A DNA stretch of 51,289 nucleotides, from contig JAQVCT010000019.1 in assembly GCA_028689655.1 (NCBI GenBank), positions 1 to 51,289 of the forward strand, read 5' to 3'. Within the stretch, counting starts at the first letter, position 1; each line of letters starts with the position of its first letter. Made by a program: the position numbers and the translations under genes. The notes beneath the pieces were generated by a model. The model ran no database searches, was not told the origin of the DNA, and saw nothing but the letters and a program-made list of their open reading frames with translations. Shown here one piece after another: positions 1 to 7,776 of this stretch. This stretch comes from Lachnospiraceae bacterium. Lineage in GTDB: Bacteria > Bacillota > Clostridia > Lachnospirales > Lachnospiraceae.

Positions 1-1310
1 ATCTTCACTTTCTTGATACCATCTTCACCGGGGAAGAGCATTCTGCCCAGGAAACCACGTACATAGGTGACATCTTTTACAGGAGAGTAGCCGGTCAGCC
101 AGTCTGTGATGGTAAGGTCATTGTCGAATTCAATAGTACTGTCTTTTGGAAAATATGCCTGAGAGGTAGTGATTCCCCACTTGTAAGTACCTTCATCCGG
201 TTCCATTTCACCCATGAGAATCTTGAACAGAGTGGTCTTTGCCAGTTCGTTGCCACCCACAAATGCGACTTTATCCTCATGTCCGATGGTACAGGATAGA
301 TTATTGATCACTTTGACACCGTCGATGGTCTTACTCAAGCCCTCGATACTTAACACTTCATTACCAATTTCCCGTTCCGGTCTGAAATCGATGTAAGGAT
401 ATTTTCTGCTGGAAGGACGAATATCATCCAGCTCGATTTTTTCCAGGGCTTTCTTTCTGGAAGTAGCCTGTTTGGATTTGGAAGCGTTGGCGGAGAAACG
501 GGAGATAAATTCCTGTAATTCTTTGATTTTTTCTTCCTTTTTCTTATTGGCTTCCTTCATCTGTTTTACCATCAACTGACTGGATTCATACCAGAAGTCA
601 TAGTTGCCGGCATATAACTGGATCTTACCGTAGTCGATATCGGCGGTGTGGGTACATACTTTATTTAAGAAATATCGATCATGGCTGACCACGATGACGG
701 TATTCTCAAAATTGATGAGGAATTCTTCCAACCATGCGATGGCATCCAGATCCAAATGGTTGGTAGGCTCATCCAGGAGCAGAATGTCAGGATTACCGAA
801 TAGAGCCTTTGCCAGAAGGATCTTTACTTTTTCACTACCGGTGAGATCTTTCATGATGCTGTAGTGGAGCTCAGAGTCGATTCCAAGACCATTCAGTAAC
901 ATGGCAGCATTGGATTCCGCTTCCCAGCCGTCCATCTCAGCAAATTCCCCTTCCAGTTCGCTGGCACGAATACCATCCTCATCGGAGAAATCTTCCTTTG
1001 CGTAGATGGCATCTTTCTCCTTCATGATCTGATACAGACGCGTATTGCCCATGATCACAGTGTCCATGACCGTATATTCATCATATTTAAAATGATCCTG
1101 CTCTAAGAAAGAGAGACGTTCTCCAGGAGTGATTGCAATATCACCATTGGTGGTCTCTAACTGACCGGAGAGAATCTTTAAAAAGGTAGATTTACCGGCA
1201 CCGTTGGCACCGATCAATCCATAACAGTTTCCTTCGGTAAATTTAATATTAACGTCTTCGAATAAAGCCTTCTTACCGATACGCAGAGTTACATTATTAG
1301 CACTAATCAT
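1..1310 (-). CDS. ABC-F family ATP-binding protein (3' end cut by the window edge)
   Basis: ABC-F proteins are soluble twin-ATPase factors that act on the ribosome; some give antibiotic resistance, others tune translation. The start is ATG at 1310 (MISANNVTLRIGKKALFEDV). The first ATPase domain has a Walker A of GANGAGKST near residue 36, a signature LTGSEKVKILLAKALFG and a Walker B running into DEPTNHLD. A lysine-rich linker (KEANKKKEEKIKELQEF) follows, as expected for the interdomain helix. The second Walker A reads GGNELAKTTL, with alanine in place of the usual last glycine but the K-T-T kept. No transmembrane segments are visible, which separates it from ABC exporters. It looks closest to the YkpA/YbiT type, judged by eye only. 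About 436 codons are present; the C-terminal part lies outside the window. It is transcribed divergently from the coiled-coil gene. Confidence 0.93.
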   Translation of the reverse strand, partial: MISANNVTLRIGKKALFEDVNIKFTEGNCYGLIGANGAGKSTFLKILSGQLETTNGDIAITPGERLSFLEQDHFKYDEYTVMDTVIMGNTRLYQIMKEKDAIYAKEDFSDEDGIRASELEGEFAEMDGWEAESNAAMLLNGLGIDSELHYSIMKDLTGSEKVKILLAKALFGNPDILLLDEPTNHLDLDAIAWLEEFLINFENTVIVVSHDRYFLNKVCTHTADIDYGKIQLYAGNYDFWYESSQLMVKQMKEANKKKEEKIKELQEFISRFSANASKSKQATSRKKALEKIELDDIRPSSRKYPYIDFRPEREIGNEVLSIEGLSKTIDGVKVINNLSCTIGHEDKVAFVGGNELAKTTLFKILMGEMEPDEGTYKWGITTSQAYFPKDSTIEFDNDLTITDWLTGYSPVKDVTYVRGFLGRMLFPGEDGIKKVK

Positions 1311-1638
1311 TTTACTAAACCTTTCCTATTACTATATCTTTTTATTTCTGTTTTTAGTCAACACTTCTATATTTGCATAAAACACTGGGAATTGCAAGTA
1401 TTTCCAGGCGATTACATATTCTTCTTTACTTGAAGAAATGTCCATGCTAGAATATCTACAAGCAAGTTATTTCTATAATCTAATTACGACTTTGTCGTAT
1501 CTATTTATTGTTCATACCCATTCGGGAATGCAGATGAAAAGTTTTATCTTTGCTTAATTTCACAACAAACATGAGGCTTCTGCACGAGAACAGGAATATG
1601 AATAGCAGGGAGCCTCCCCATGACAAGGAGGATGACCT
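1311..1638. other. Divergent intergenic region with one small hairpin
   Basis: AT-rich DNA between two divergent genes. Apart from the possible ABC-F promoter, the only structure I see is a perfect six-base-pair hairpin at 1485-1499 (arms TACGAC and GTCGTA, loop TTT). A Shine-Dalgarno site (AAGGAGG) lies just upstream of 1639. I find no convincing coding sequence. Confidence 0.5.
1331..1361 (-). promoter_or_regulatory. Possible promoter of the ABC-F gene
   Basis: Read on the minus strand there is TTGACT, then TATAGT 19 bases later (or GATATA at 17), ending about 20 bases before the ATG. The long spacer makes this a tentative call. Confidence 0.35.
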
Positions 1639-2265
1639 ATGGACGAGCGAACAGTGGAGACACAACAGAGGAAACAGAATGTAAGAGAAAAGGAGGAGGG
1701 GAGCAAGCCTTTGACCGATAGCGAAAAACTGGATTTATTGATAGATGGATTCGTGATGATGCATAAGCGATTCGACGAGATAGATGTGCGCTTCGAGCAG
1801 ATAGACAGGCGTTTTGAGCAGATAGACGAACACTTCGAGCAGATAGACAGGCGTTTTGAGCAGATAGACGAACGCTTCGAGCAGATAGATAGGCGCTTTG
1901 AGCAGATAGACGAACGCTTCGAGCAGATAGATAGGCGCTTTGAGCAGATAGACGAACGCTTCGAGCAGATAGACAGGCGTTTCGAGCAGATAGACGAACG
2001 CTTTGAGCAGATAGATCAGCGCTTTGAATACAATTTCATGTATTTTGAGAATAGATTCAATACATTGAATGACCGGATAAAAGATATCGCCTTTATCTTG
2101 GAAAATGAAACTTTTCCCAATATTAAACGTGTTGCGGAAGGGCATCTGGATCTGAACAGAAAGATTGAAGAACTACAGAAGATTGATACTGAGAAGGAGT
2201 TGTTTTTCCTGCGAATAAATCACGTGGAAAGCGAAGTAAACAGACTCAAAGAAAAAATATCATAA
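1639..2265 (+). CDS. Heptad-repeat coiled-coil protein of unknown function
   Basis: A 208-residue soluble protein that I do not recognise as a named family. It starts at ATG 1639, about 7 bases after an AAGGAGG. Residues 1-43 are charged and polar. Residues 44-127 are twelve consecutive seven-residue units of the form RFEQID(R/E), a nearly perfect heptad with Phe and Ile in the core positions. Two degraded units follow (RFEYNFM, YFENRFN). The C-terminal 80 residues are helical and charged (RKIEELQKIDTEKEL). There is no signal peptide or membrane segment. A long straight coiled-coil rod is the likely structure; such rods act as spacers, oligomerisation modules or partner-binding surfaces. The repeat is also nearly perfect at the DNA level, so copy number could vary between strains. 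Confidence 0.75.
   Translation: MDERTVETQQRKQNVREKEEGSKPLTDSEKLDLLIDGFVMMHKRFDEIDVRFEQIDRRFEQIDEHFEQIDRRFEQIDERFEQIDRRFEQIDERFEQIDRRFEQIDERFEQIDRRFEQIDERFEQIDQRFEYNFMYFENRFNTLNDRIKDIAFILENETFPNIKRVAEGHLDLNRKIEELQKIDTEKELFFLRINHVESEVNRLKEKIS
1768..2019 (+). repeat. In-frame 21-bp tandem repeat, 12 units (42-bp higher-order period)
   Basis: Twelve 21-bp units encode RFEQIDR and RFEQIDE in alternation. The alternation gives a 42-bp higher-order period seen as GACAGGCG followed by GACGAACG. Units differ mostly at third codon positions (CGCTTC / CGTTTT). This suggests recent expansion by slippage or unequal recombination while the reading frame was kept. Confidence 0.92.
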
Positions 2266-2320
2266 AATTAGAAATATATGTAAAAGAACATAAAATAAAG
2301 AAAGTGGGGAACAGGAAACA

Positions 2321-3637
2321 ATGAATATCGTACTATTATCAGGGGGATCAGGAAAGCGTCTTTGGCCTTTGTCCAACGATATCCGTTCGAAACAGTTCAT
2401 AAAAATATTTAAGAAGGAGGATGGTATTTACGAATCCATGGTACAGCGGGTGTATCGCCAGATCTGCGAGGTGGATAAGGATGCGAAGGTGACCATCGCC
2501 ACTTCCAAGACACAGGTATCAGCCATTCACAGCCAGCTGGGCAGTGAAGTGGGCGTTTGTGTGGAACCCTGCAGAAGAGATACATTTCCGGCAATCGCAC
2601 TGGCAGCAGCGTTTCTGCATGATGTTCAGCAGGTATCTCTGGAGGAGCCCATCGTGGTATGCCCAGTTGACCCTTACGTGGAAAACGACTATTTTGATGC
2701 ACTGAATCAGTTGGGGCATCTCATTGAAAACGGGAAAAGCAATCTGGCACTGATGGGAATCGTGCCTACCTATCCAAGTGAAAAATATGGATACATTATC
2801 CCGGAGAATGCAGAAAATGTCAGTATGGTGCGTACTTTCAAAGAGAAGCCGGACGAGGAGACGGCAAAGAAATATATGGAGGAGGGTGCACTGTGGAATG
2901 GCGGTGTATTTGCATTCCAGTTAAAATATTTGCTGGACAAGGCCCATCAATTGATTGACTTTACAGATTACGACGATTTATATGCAAAATATGAGACGCT
3001 GAAAAAAATCAGCTTCGATTATGCGGTGGTAGAGCAGGAACAGAAGATTCAGGTCATGCGTTTTGGGGGACAGTGGAAAGATCTGGGAACCTGGAATACG
3101 CTCACGGAGGAGATGTCAGAGCCCATCATCGGCGATGCCATGCAGAATGAATCCTGTGAAAATATCAGCGTGATCAATGAATTGAATGTACCGATCCTGT
3201 GTATGGGATTAAAGGATGTTATCGTGTCTGCCAGTGCGGAAGGTATTTTGGTATCTGACAAGGAACAGTCCAGCTATATCAAACCATTCGTAGACAATAT
3301 CAAACAGCAGATCATGTTTGCAGAGAAGTCCTGGGGCAGTTTCCACGTATTGGATGTGGAGGAGGAGAGTATGACCATAAAGGTCACACTGAATCCAGGA
3401 CATCGGATGAATTATCACAGTCATGAGATGCGGGATGAGGTATGGACCGTTATCGCAGGAAGCGGGAAGACTGTCGTGGACGGTATGGAAGAGATCGTCC
3501 ATGCGGGGGATGTGATCACCATGCATGCGGGATGTAAGCACATGATTATTGCAGATACAGAATTAAAATTAATCGAGGTACAACTGGGTAAGGAGATTAC
3601 CGTTCATGATAAACAAAAATTCGATTCACCACAATAA
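2321..3637 (+). CDS. manC: Mannose-1-phosphate guanylyltransferase, type II (ManC)
   Basis: Makes GDP-mannose from GTP and mannose-1-phosphate for mannose- or fucose-containing surface glycans. The N-terminus has the nucleotidyltransferase pyrophosphorylase motif LSGGSGKRLWPLS (residues 5-17) followed by SKQFIKIF. FKEKPDEETA near residue 170 and WNGGVFAF near 192 are typical of the sugar-phosphate binding part. From about residue 340 a cupin domain follows (WGSFHVLD, NYHSHEMRDEVWTVI, HAGDVITMHAG), as in bifunctional ManC/AlgA proteins. At 438 residues it is slightly shorter than AlgA. Whether the C-terminal cupin isomerises mannose-6-phosphate here is unclear, because a separate type I isomerase gene overlaps its 3' end. 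Confidence 0.9.
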   Translation: MNIVLLSGGSGKRLWPLSNDIRSKQFIKIFKKEDGIYESMVQRVYRQICEVDKDAKVTIATSKTQVSAIHSQLGSEVGVCVEPCRRDTFPAIALAAAFLHDVQQVSLEEPIVVCPVDPYVENDYFDALNQLGHLIENGKSNLALMGIVPTYPSEKYGYIIPENAENVSMVRTFKEKPDEETAKKYMEEGALWNGGVFAFQLKYLLDKAHQLIDFTDYDDLYAKYETLKKISFDYAVVEQEQKIQVMRFGGQWKDLGTWNTLTEEMSEPIIGDAMQNESCENISVINELNVPILCMGLKDVIVSASAEGILVSDKEQSSYIKPFVDNIKQQIMFAEKSWGSFHVLDVEEESMTIKVTLNPGHRMNYHSHEMRDEVWTVIAGSGKTVVDGMEEIVHAGDVITMHAGCKHMIIADTELKLIEVQLGKEITVHDKQKFDSPQ

Positions 3638-4613
3638 GCCTTTTATGCTGGCACCTGTAGGGAAAGATTACCTGTGGGGCGGCAATAGACTACAAAGTGA
3701 ATACGGAAAAGAAATTGATATGGAGCCTTTGGCAGAGTCGTGGGAGTGCTCTACCCATCCGGATGGTGTCAGCTCGATTGCCAGCGGCGTTTATCAGGGT
3801 CAGAACTTGAGACAGATATTGGAGCTTCATCCGGAGTATCTGGGCACCCACCCGGACGCGGATGGTGATCTGCCCATCATGGTAAAGTTCATCGATGCCA
3901 GAAAAGATCTATCTCTCCAGGTACATCCCACGGATGAATATGCCAGAACCTATGAGCATGGACAGCGTGGCAAGACGGAGATGTGGTATGTGGCAGACGC
4001 CAAAAAGGATGCCAGCCTGATTTATGGATTTTATCATGATATGTCCAGAGAACAATTGGAGCAGAGCTTACAAAATGATACGGTAGAGCGTTATCTACAG
4101 AAAATTGCGGTTCAGAAAAATGATGTATTCTTTATTGAGGCGGGTACCGTTCATGCCATTGGAGCGGGCTCACTCATCGTGGAGGTACAGGAGTGCTCCA
4201 ATCTTACCTATCGTATGTATGATTACAATCGAGTGGATAAAAATGGGCAGAAAAGAGAACTTCATGTGGAGAAGGCATTACAGGTGGCAAATCTGAAAAG
4301 CAGCCGGGAACCACGTCAGCCTATGCGCGTCCTTCGTTATAAACGCGGTATGGCATCTGAGCTGCTCTGCCGCTGCAAATATTTCCAGGTGGAGCGCAAT
4401 GTCCTGAATACAGAGCTGGCTAAAAACATGGTGGAAGTGCGCACGGAATCCAATTCATTTTGTGTATACGTGTGCCTGGGGGGCTGCGGTGTGATCTATA
4501 TGGAGGACGGAGACCGGTTGGACTTTTTTAAGGGAGATACAATCTTTGTACCAGCGGATTCCGTATCCATGAGGATGCATGGAAAAGCACAATTGTTACG
4601 CGTGACCTGCTAA
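3606..4613 (+). CDS. manA: Mannose-6-phosphate isomerase, type I (ManA)
   Basis: Interconverts fructose-6-phosphate and mannose-6-phosphate and so feeds the GDP-mannose route with the preceding gene. Zinc-site motifs are visible: QVHPTDEYA near residue 99, EMWYV near 124, and EAGTVHAIGAG near 178. LWGGNRL near the N-terminus is also typical. Length is 335 residues, normal for the Firmicutes form. The start at 3606 has an AGGAG about 9 bases upstream, inside the end of manC, so the two genes overlap by 32 bases and are probably translated in a coupled way. A factor-independent terminator follows. Confidence 0.92.
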   Translation: MINKNSIHHNKPFMLAPVGKDYLWGGNRLQSEYGKEIDMEPLAESWECSTHPDGVSSIASGVYQGQNLRQILELHPEYLGTHPDADGDLPIMVKFIDARKDLSLQVHPTDEYARTYEHGQRGKTEMWYVADAKKDASLIYGFYHDMSREQLEQSLQNDTVERYLQKIAVQKNDVFFIEAGTVHAIGAGSLIVEVQECSNLTYRMYDYNRVDKNGQKRELHVEKALQVANLKSSREPRQPMRVLRYKRGMASELLCRCKYFQVERNVLNTELAKNMVEVRTESNSFCVYVCLGGCGVIYMEDGDRLDFFKGDTIFVPADSVSMRMHGKAQLLRVTC

Positions 4614-4638
4614 GTCGTGTCAGTCATTGAAAATGGGG

Positions 4639-4666
4639 AGTATCGTTCAGGCGATACTTCTTTTTT
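4639..4666 (+). terminator. Rho-independent terminator of manC-manA
   Basis: A seven-base-pair stem (AGTATCG / CGATACT, loop of six bases) is followed by a run of T residues. Confidence 0.8.
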
Positions 4667-4672
4667 CATTTA

Positions 4673-4777
4673 ATATGAAATTCCTTTGGAATTTCATATC
4701 GGCAGCATCTTCGATACTGCTAAGATCCATCCAAAGTCCCTATAAAGTAGTGGCAGCATGAGAGTGTCGAAGACACT
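4673..4777. repeat. Cluster of three small intergenic hairpins
   Basis: Three inverted repeats lie between the manA terminator and the agr promoter. The first (4673-4699) has 12-base-pair arms starting ATATGAAATTCC and a TTT loop. The second (about 4702-4720) has GCAG/CTGC and ATC/GAT pairs around a TTC loop. The third (4763-4777) has AGTGTC/GACACT around GAA. The octamer GGCAGCAT occurs just before the second and third. None has a T-tract, so they are not ordinary terminators. Confidence 0.6.
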
Positions 4778-4848
4778 TTGTACTTTAATAGGAAATTGAA
4801 AATGGAGTCAAAACGATCACATTGTTAGCTAGAATGCCATATTAGATT

Positions 4849-4858
4849 ATGTTATACT
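4849..4858 (+). promoter_or_regulatory. Probable extended -10 promoter of the agr-type operon
   Basis: A TATACT box preceded by TG at the right distance (TATGTTATACT). No good -35 is seen at 16-18 bases, as expected for an extended -10 promoter. The start codon of the response regulator is about 50 bases downstream. Confidence 0.45.
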
Positions 4859-4911
4859 ATTATTCGGGGGATTGTATAAAATACGAAAGAAAACAGGCAA
4901 GGTAGAATAGA

Positions 4912-5628
4912 ATGAAACTGGCAATTTGTGATGATGATATGGTGGTATGCGACAGATTAGAGACAATTGTAAATAATTATTGCATGGAACATCATATTGA
5001 TCTGCAATGCGATAGTTTTGTAGATGGATATGATTTTGCAAATCATATAGAATATATGGAATCCTTTGATATTTATTTACTGGATATTGAAATGAGAAAA
5101 ATAGATGGATTTAAAATTGCAAGGCTCATCAGAAAAGTGAATGAGCATGCTATCATTATTTTTGTTACCAGTCATAGAGAAAAAATGCAGGAAGCTTTTG
5201 AAGTACTTGCATTTCAGTATATCGTGAAACCCTTTGAAGATAGTGAAGTGAGAAGAATTATTGAAAAAGCCATTGCGTATGTAGGGCGGAACAAAAGATG
5301 TTTTTTCTTTAAGACCAGAAAAGCAATCAATTCCATACGGATGGAGAATATTCAATATTTTGAAAGCAGAAGGAGAAAAATTATTATATGTACTTTAACA
5401 GAACAGGAAGAATGTTATATGAATTTGAAGGAAGTATTGGAGCAGTTGGATGCTAGAAATTTTGTTCAAATACATACCTCTTTCATTGTGAATATGAATG
5501 AAATAAGAACAAAGGAAAGTAATGAAATCAAACTTTATTCAGGTGTGATACTTCCTATTTCAAAAAAGTATACAGAAAGTTTTAATGAGTCATATCGTGA
5601 GTATGTGCGGATGAGGACTGGAAAATGA
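4912..5628 (+). CDS. LytTR-family response regulator (AgrA-like)
   Basis: Cytoplasmic transcription regulator that should be phosphorylated by the kinase encoded next. Residues 1-120 form a receiver domain: acidic pocket at CDDD (residues 6-9), phosphoacceptor Asp58 in YLLDIEM, conserved Thr/Ser at FVTSHRE, and Lys in YIVKPFED. Residues 140-235 form a LytTR DNA-binding domain (IRMENIQYFESRRRKIIIC, then VQIHTSFIVNMNEI). Length 238 is normal for AgrA/VirR-type proteins. Its stop overlaps the kinase start by four bases (ATGA), so the two are translationally coupled. Context with AgrD and AgrB genes points to control of the peptide operon, as in agr. Confidence 0.92.
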   Translation: MKLAICDDDMVVCDRLETIVNNYCMEHHIDLQCDSFVDGYDFANHIEYMESFDIYLLDIEMRKIDGFKIARLIRKVNEHAIIIFVTSHREKMQEAFEVLAFQYIVKPFEDSEVRRIIEKAIAYVGRNKRCFFFKTRKAINSIRMENIQYFESRRRKIIICTLTEQEECYMNLKEVLEQLDARNFVQIHTSFIVNMNEIRTKESNEIKLYSGVILPISKKYTESFNESYREYVRMRTGK

Positions 5629-6905
5629 TAGAACTGTTACTGAAATTTGGGTTAAGTATATTTGAATTGATATTGAGTTTTCAATTTTGCAATTGTTACC
5701 TGAAGATCAGGAATAAAAATAATAAAGTGATTAGATCTGTTAAAATTATTGTTTTAGCAATTACGAGTATGTTTATAAACATAGTTTTTGTAAATGTGAT
5801 TATAAATATTGTTGTGTCAATACTTGTAATACTCATCGTCTTGCTGGAATTTGAAGGAAAAGCAATTCAGAAGTCCTTTATTGGAGCAATTTATGTTGGA
5901 TTTAGTATGATGTTAGAATTATTGGTAGCACTTGTAACGGAAATCTTATATGGAAATCAACGTATTGTAATTGAGAAAGAAAGTATCATCCTGTTTTTTG
6001 CACTTTCTGTCACTTATCTATTGAAGTACATTATTATTTTCTATTTGAAGTCAATCAGAAAAGCATTCGTTCAAATTGAAAACACAAGTATTTATTTAAA
6101 ACAAATGATTGTACCGATTTTAAGTATCGAATTTGTCAGTTATTTTATTTATTGTCAATTGCAGATGGATTTCATTGATTATCAACTTTGCTATATCGTG
6201 CTAGCAGTATTTGCAGCGATAAACATTGTATTATACAGTATTTATGAAAATACGGAAAAACTTTATATCAGTAATTATAACAATATGCTATTAAATGAAA
6301 GTTTGGAATATAAAGAAAGTTATTACCAGAATGTTGAAAAACATCAGGCTGAAATTCACATGATTCGTCATAATTTGAAAAATCAGTTGATTGCTATCCA
6401 AGGCGAGATCGAAGAGGAACATATTCAGGAGGCACAAAGAGAAATCAATCATATCATTCAGGATATTCTACACACTGAGGAACAAAGTTATACAGAAAAT
6501 GTGCCAATTAATGCAATTTTGAATGCCAAGGAAGCGGAGGCAAGGGAAAAAGGAATTCAGTGTGATTTTCAGGTTTCTGTACCAAATAAAATAAAGCTTA
6601 CGGGTGGAGATATTGGTATACTTTTTGGAAATACGCTGGACAATGCAATAGAAGCCAGTAGTAAGTGCGAAGAAATACGAAAAATACATCTTGAGGCAGA
6701 TTATTATGGGAATTATATGAACATTTTGATAGAGAATACTACAGCAGAGAAGGTGGAGAGCCTATTGACACAAAAGAAGAATAAACAGGAGCATGGATGG
6801 GGATTAGTGAGTGTGGAAACTATTGTGAAGAGATATGATGGTAAAATAGACACAGAGAGTGGAGAACATTTATTTTCCATTTCAATCACATTGTGGAACG
6901 TATAG
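5625..6905 (+). CDS. GHKL sensor histidine kinase (AgrC-like)
   Basis: Membrane sensor of 426 residues. Residues 1-210 are hydrophobic with about six membrane helices, as in AgrC. The phosphoacceptor is His249 in MIRHNLKNQL, the H-box typical of AgrC-type kinases. The ATPase part shows the N-box GNTLDNAIEAS and the G-box GWGLVSVETIV, characteristic of HATPase_c_5. The likely ligand is the cyclic peptide encoded downstream; that is inferred from position and architecture. The gene overlaps the response regulator by four bases. After its stop a new promoter appears to drive the peptide genes. Confidence 0.92.
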   Translation: MIELLLKFGLSIFELILSFQFCNCYLKIRNKNNKVIRSVKIIVLAITSMFINIVFVNVIINIVVSILVILIVLLEFEGKAIQKSFIGAIYVGFSMMLELLVALVTEILYGNQRIVIEKESIILFFALSVTYLLKYIIIFYLKSIRKAFVQIENTSIYLKQMIVPILSIEFVSYFIYCQLQMDFIDYQLCYIVLAVFAAINIVLYSIYENTEKLYISNYNNMLLNESLEYKESYYQNVEKHQAEIHMIRHNLKNQLIAIQGEIEEEHIQEAQREINHIIQDILHTEEQSYTENVPINAILNAKEAEAREKGIQCDFQVSVPNKIKLTGGDIGILFGNTLDNAIEASSKCEEIRKIHLEADYYGNYMNILIENTTAEKVESLLTQKKNKQEHGWGLVSVETIVKRYDGKIDTESGEHLFSISITLWNV

Positions 6906-6925
6906 AAAAAATTATTACAAAAATC

Positions 6926-6955
6926 TTGTTGTTTATTACATTTTAAAAATATAAT
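6926..6955 (+). promoter_or_regulatory. Probable promoter of the agrD-agrB genes
   Basis: TTGTTG, an 18-base spacer and a perfect TATAAT. The predicted transcription start is near 6962. I could not identify a clear pair of LytTR binding repeats nearby by eye. Confidence 0.5.
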
Positions 6956-6960
6956 AGGAA

Positions 6961-6998
6961 AAAAGTGTTACATTGATACAAGTTAGTGTACCACTTTT
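6961..6998 (+). other. Hairpin at the predicted 5' end of the agrD mRNA
   Basis: Arms AAAAGTGTTACA and TGTACCACTTTT pair over ten base pairs with one two-by-two mismatch and enclose a 14-base loop. The hairpin begins at the transcription start predicted from the upstream TATAAT box. It could stabilise the transcript or attenuate it; the T-run after the stem is short. Confidence 0.5.
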
Positions 6999-7033
6999 AT
7001 TTTGTGAAAATTTATCAAAGAAGGGAGAAAAAA

Positions 7034-7171
7034 ATGAAGAAAAAATTATTTCAGACAGTGGCAAGCTTTGCATTGCTTATGACAGCAATCAGCACTTATG
7101 GATATTGCTATTTTGTAATGTATCAGGAAGATGTTCCAGAAGCAGCAAAAAAAATGTTAAAGGATAGATAA
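7034..7171 (+). CDS. agrD: AgrD-like cyclic lactone autoinducer pre-peptide
   Basis: A 45-residue pre-peptide, directly followed (2-base gap) by agrB. ATG 7034 has the Shine-Dalgarno AAGGGAG about 7 bases upstream; longer upstream starts lack one. Residues 1-20 form the basic, amphipathic leader (MKKKLFQTVASFALLMTAIS). Cys25 begins the core, which reads CYFVM, then YQEDVPEAAKKML. This matches the arrangement of Listeria AgrD as I recall it (core CFMFV, then YEPKSP). I therefore predict a thiolactone ring closed between Cys25 and the carboxyl of Met29, with AgrB cutting after residue 29. The number of exocyclic N-terminal residues cannot be read from the sequence. Confidence 0.85.
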   Translation: MKKKLFQTVASFALLMTAISTYGYCYFVMYQEDVPEAAKKMLKDR

Positions 7172-7173
7172 GT

Positions 7174-7776
7174 ATGAGACGAAGAGTATCAGATGCAATG
7201 GCAGAAAAATTTATCTTGGAAGGTATTATATCGGAGGAAGATAAGGAAATTTATGCGTATGGTTGGCGCGCGTTAAGTATGTGGATGTTGTGCACGCTTA
7301 CCATGTTCGTGATAGGTGCCCTTATGGGAGAATTCTTATACACGATAATTTATTTTGTGAGTTTTTCTATTGTGCGCGCATTTTATGATGGGTATCATGC
7401 GAAAAACAGAGCAATCTGCTTTATTACCTCCACGGTAGTATTTATTGGATGTGTATTGATGGGAAAATATGTAATTATAAAAGTGGAACACTACCTTATG
7501 TGGACAATCTTAATATTGACTGGTCTACTGATCAATGGCATTCGTTCATGGGAATATGTATATTCAACGAAGAAAAAAGTAACCCATGAAAAACAAAAGT
7601 ATTATATCGGGATGATGGTTTTTATGCTGTTACTGATACTGTTCGCAGGGATGGAGAAAGTGCAGTTTGGAATAGGATATACGGCTGTATTTACCGCGAT
7701 TATGCTGGCGTCAGTCCTCTTCTGTATGAAACGTATTGCTCGTATAAAAAGAGGAGAACAGGGGAGTATGATGTGA
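7174..7776 (+). CDS. agrB: AgrB-like membrane peptidase that processes the pre-peptide
   Basis: Integral membrane cysteine endopeptidase that removes the C-terminal tail of AgrD and closes the thiolactone. The 200-residue length fits the family. The catalytic pair is visible as His75 and Cys82 in RAFYDGYHAKNRAIC, the same seven-residue spacing as His77 and Cys84 of Staphylococcus AgrB. Residues 33-62 and several later stretches (for example MMVFMLLLILFAG) are membrane segments. The gene lies 2 bases after agrD and its TGA overlaps the next start by one base, so agrD, agrB and the following gene form one unit. Confidence 0.92.
   Translation: MRRRVSDAMAEKFILEGIISEEDKEIYAYGWRALSMWMLCTLTMFVIGALMGEFLYTIIYFVSFSIVRAFYDGYHAKNRAICFITSTVVFIGCVLMGKYVIIKVEHYLMWTILILTGLLINGIRSWEYVYSTKKKVTHEKQKYYIGMMVFMLLLILFAGMEKVQFGIGYTAVFTAIMLASVLFCMKRIARIKRGEQGSMM

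Noticed and set aside
1735..2145. 136-codon minus-strand frame with a YLLEAFVYLL repeat
   Set aside because: It is the mirror of the 21-bp repeat; any in-frame heptad repeat opens the opposite frame. There is no ribosome site, and the plus-strand gene has a good one.
6973..7167. 64-codon alternative frame covering agrD
   Set aside because: Different frame from the AgrD-like peptide, no ribosome site at its start, and no AgrD features.
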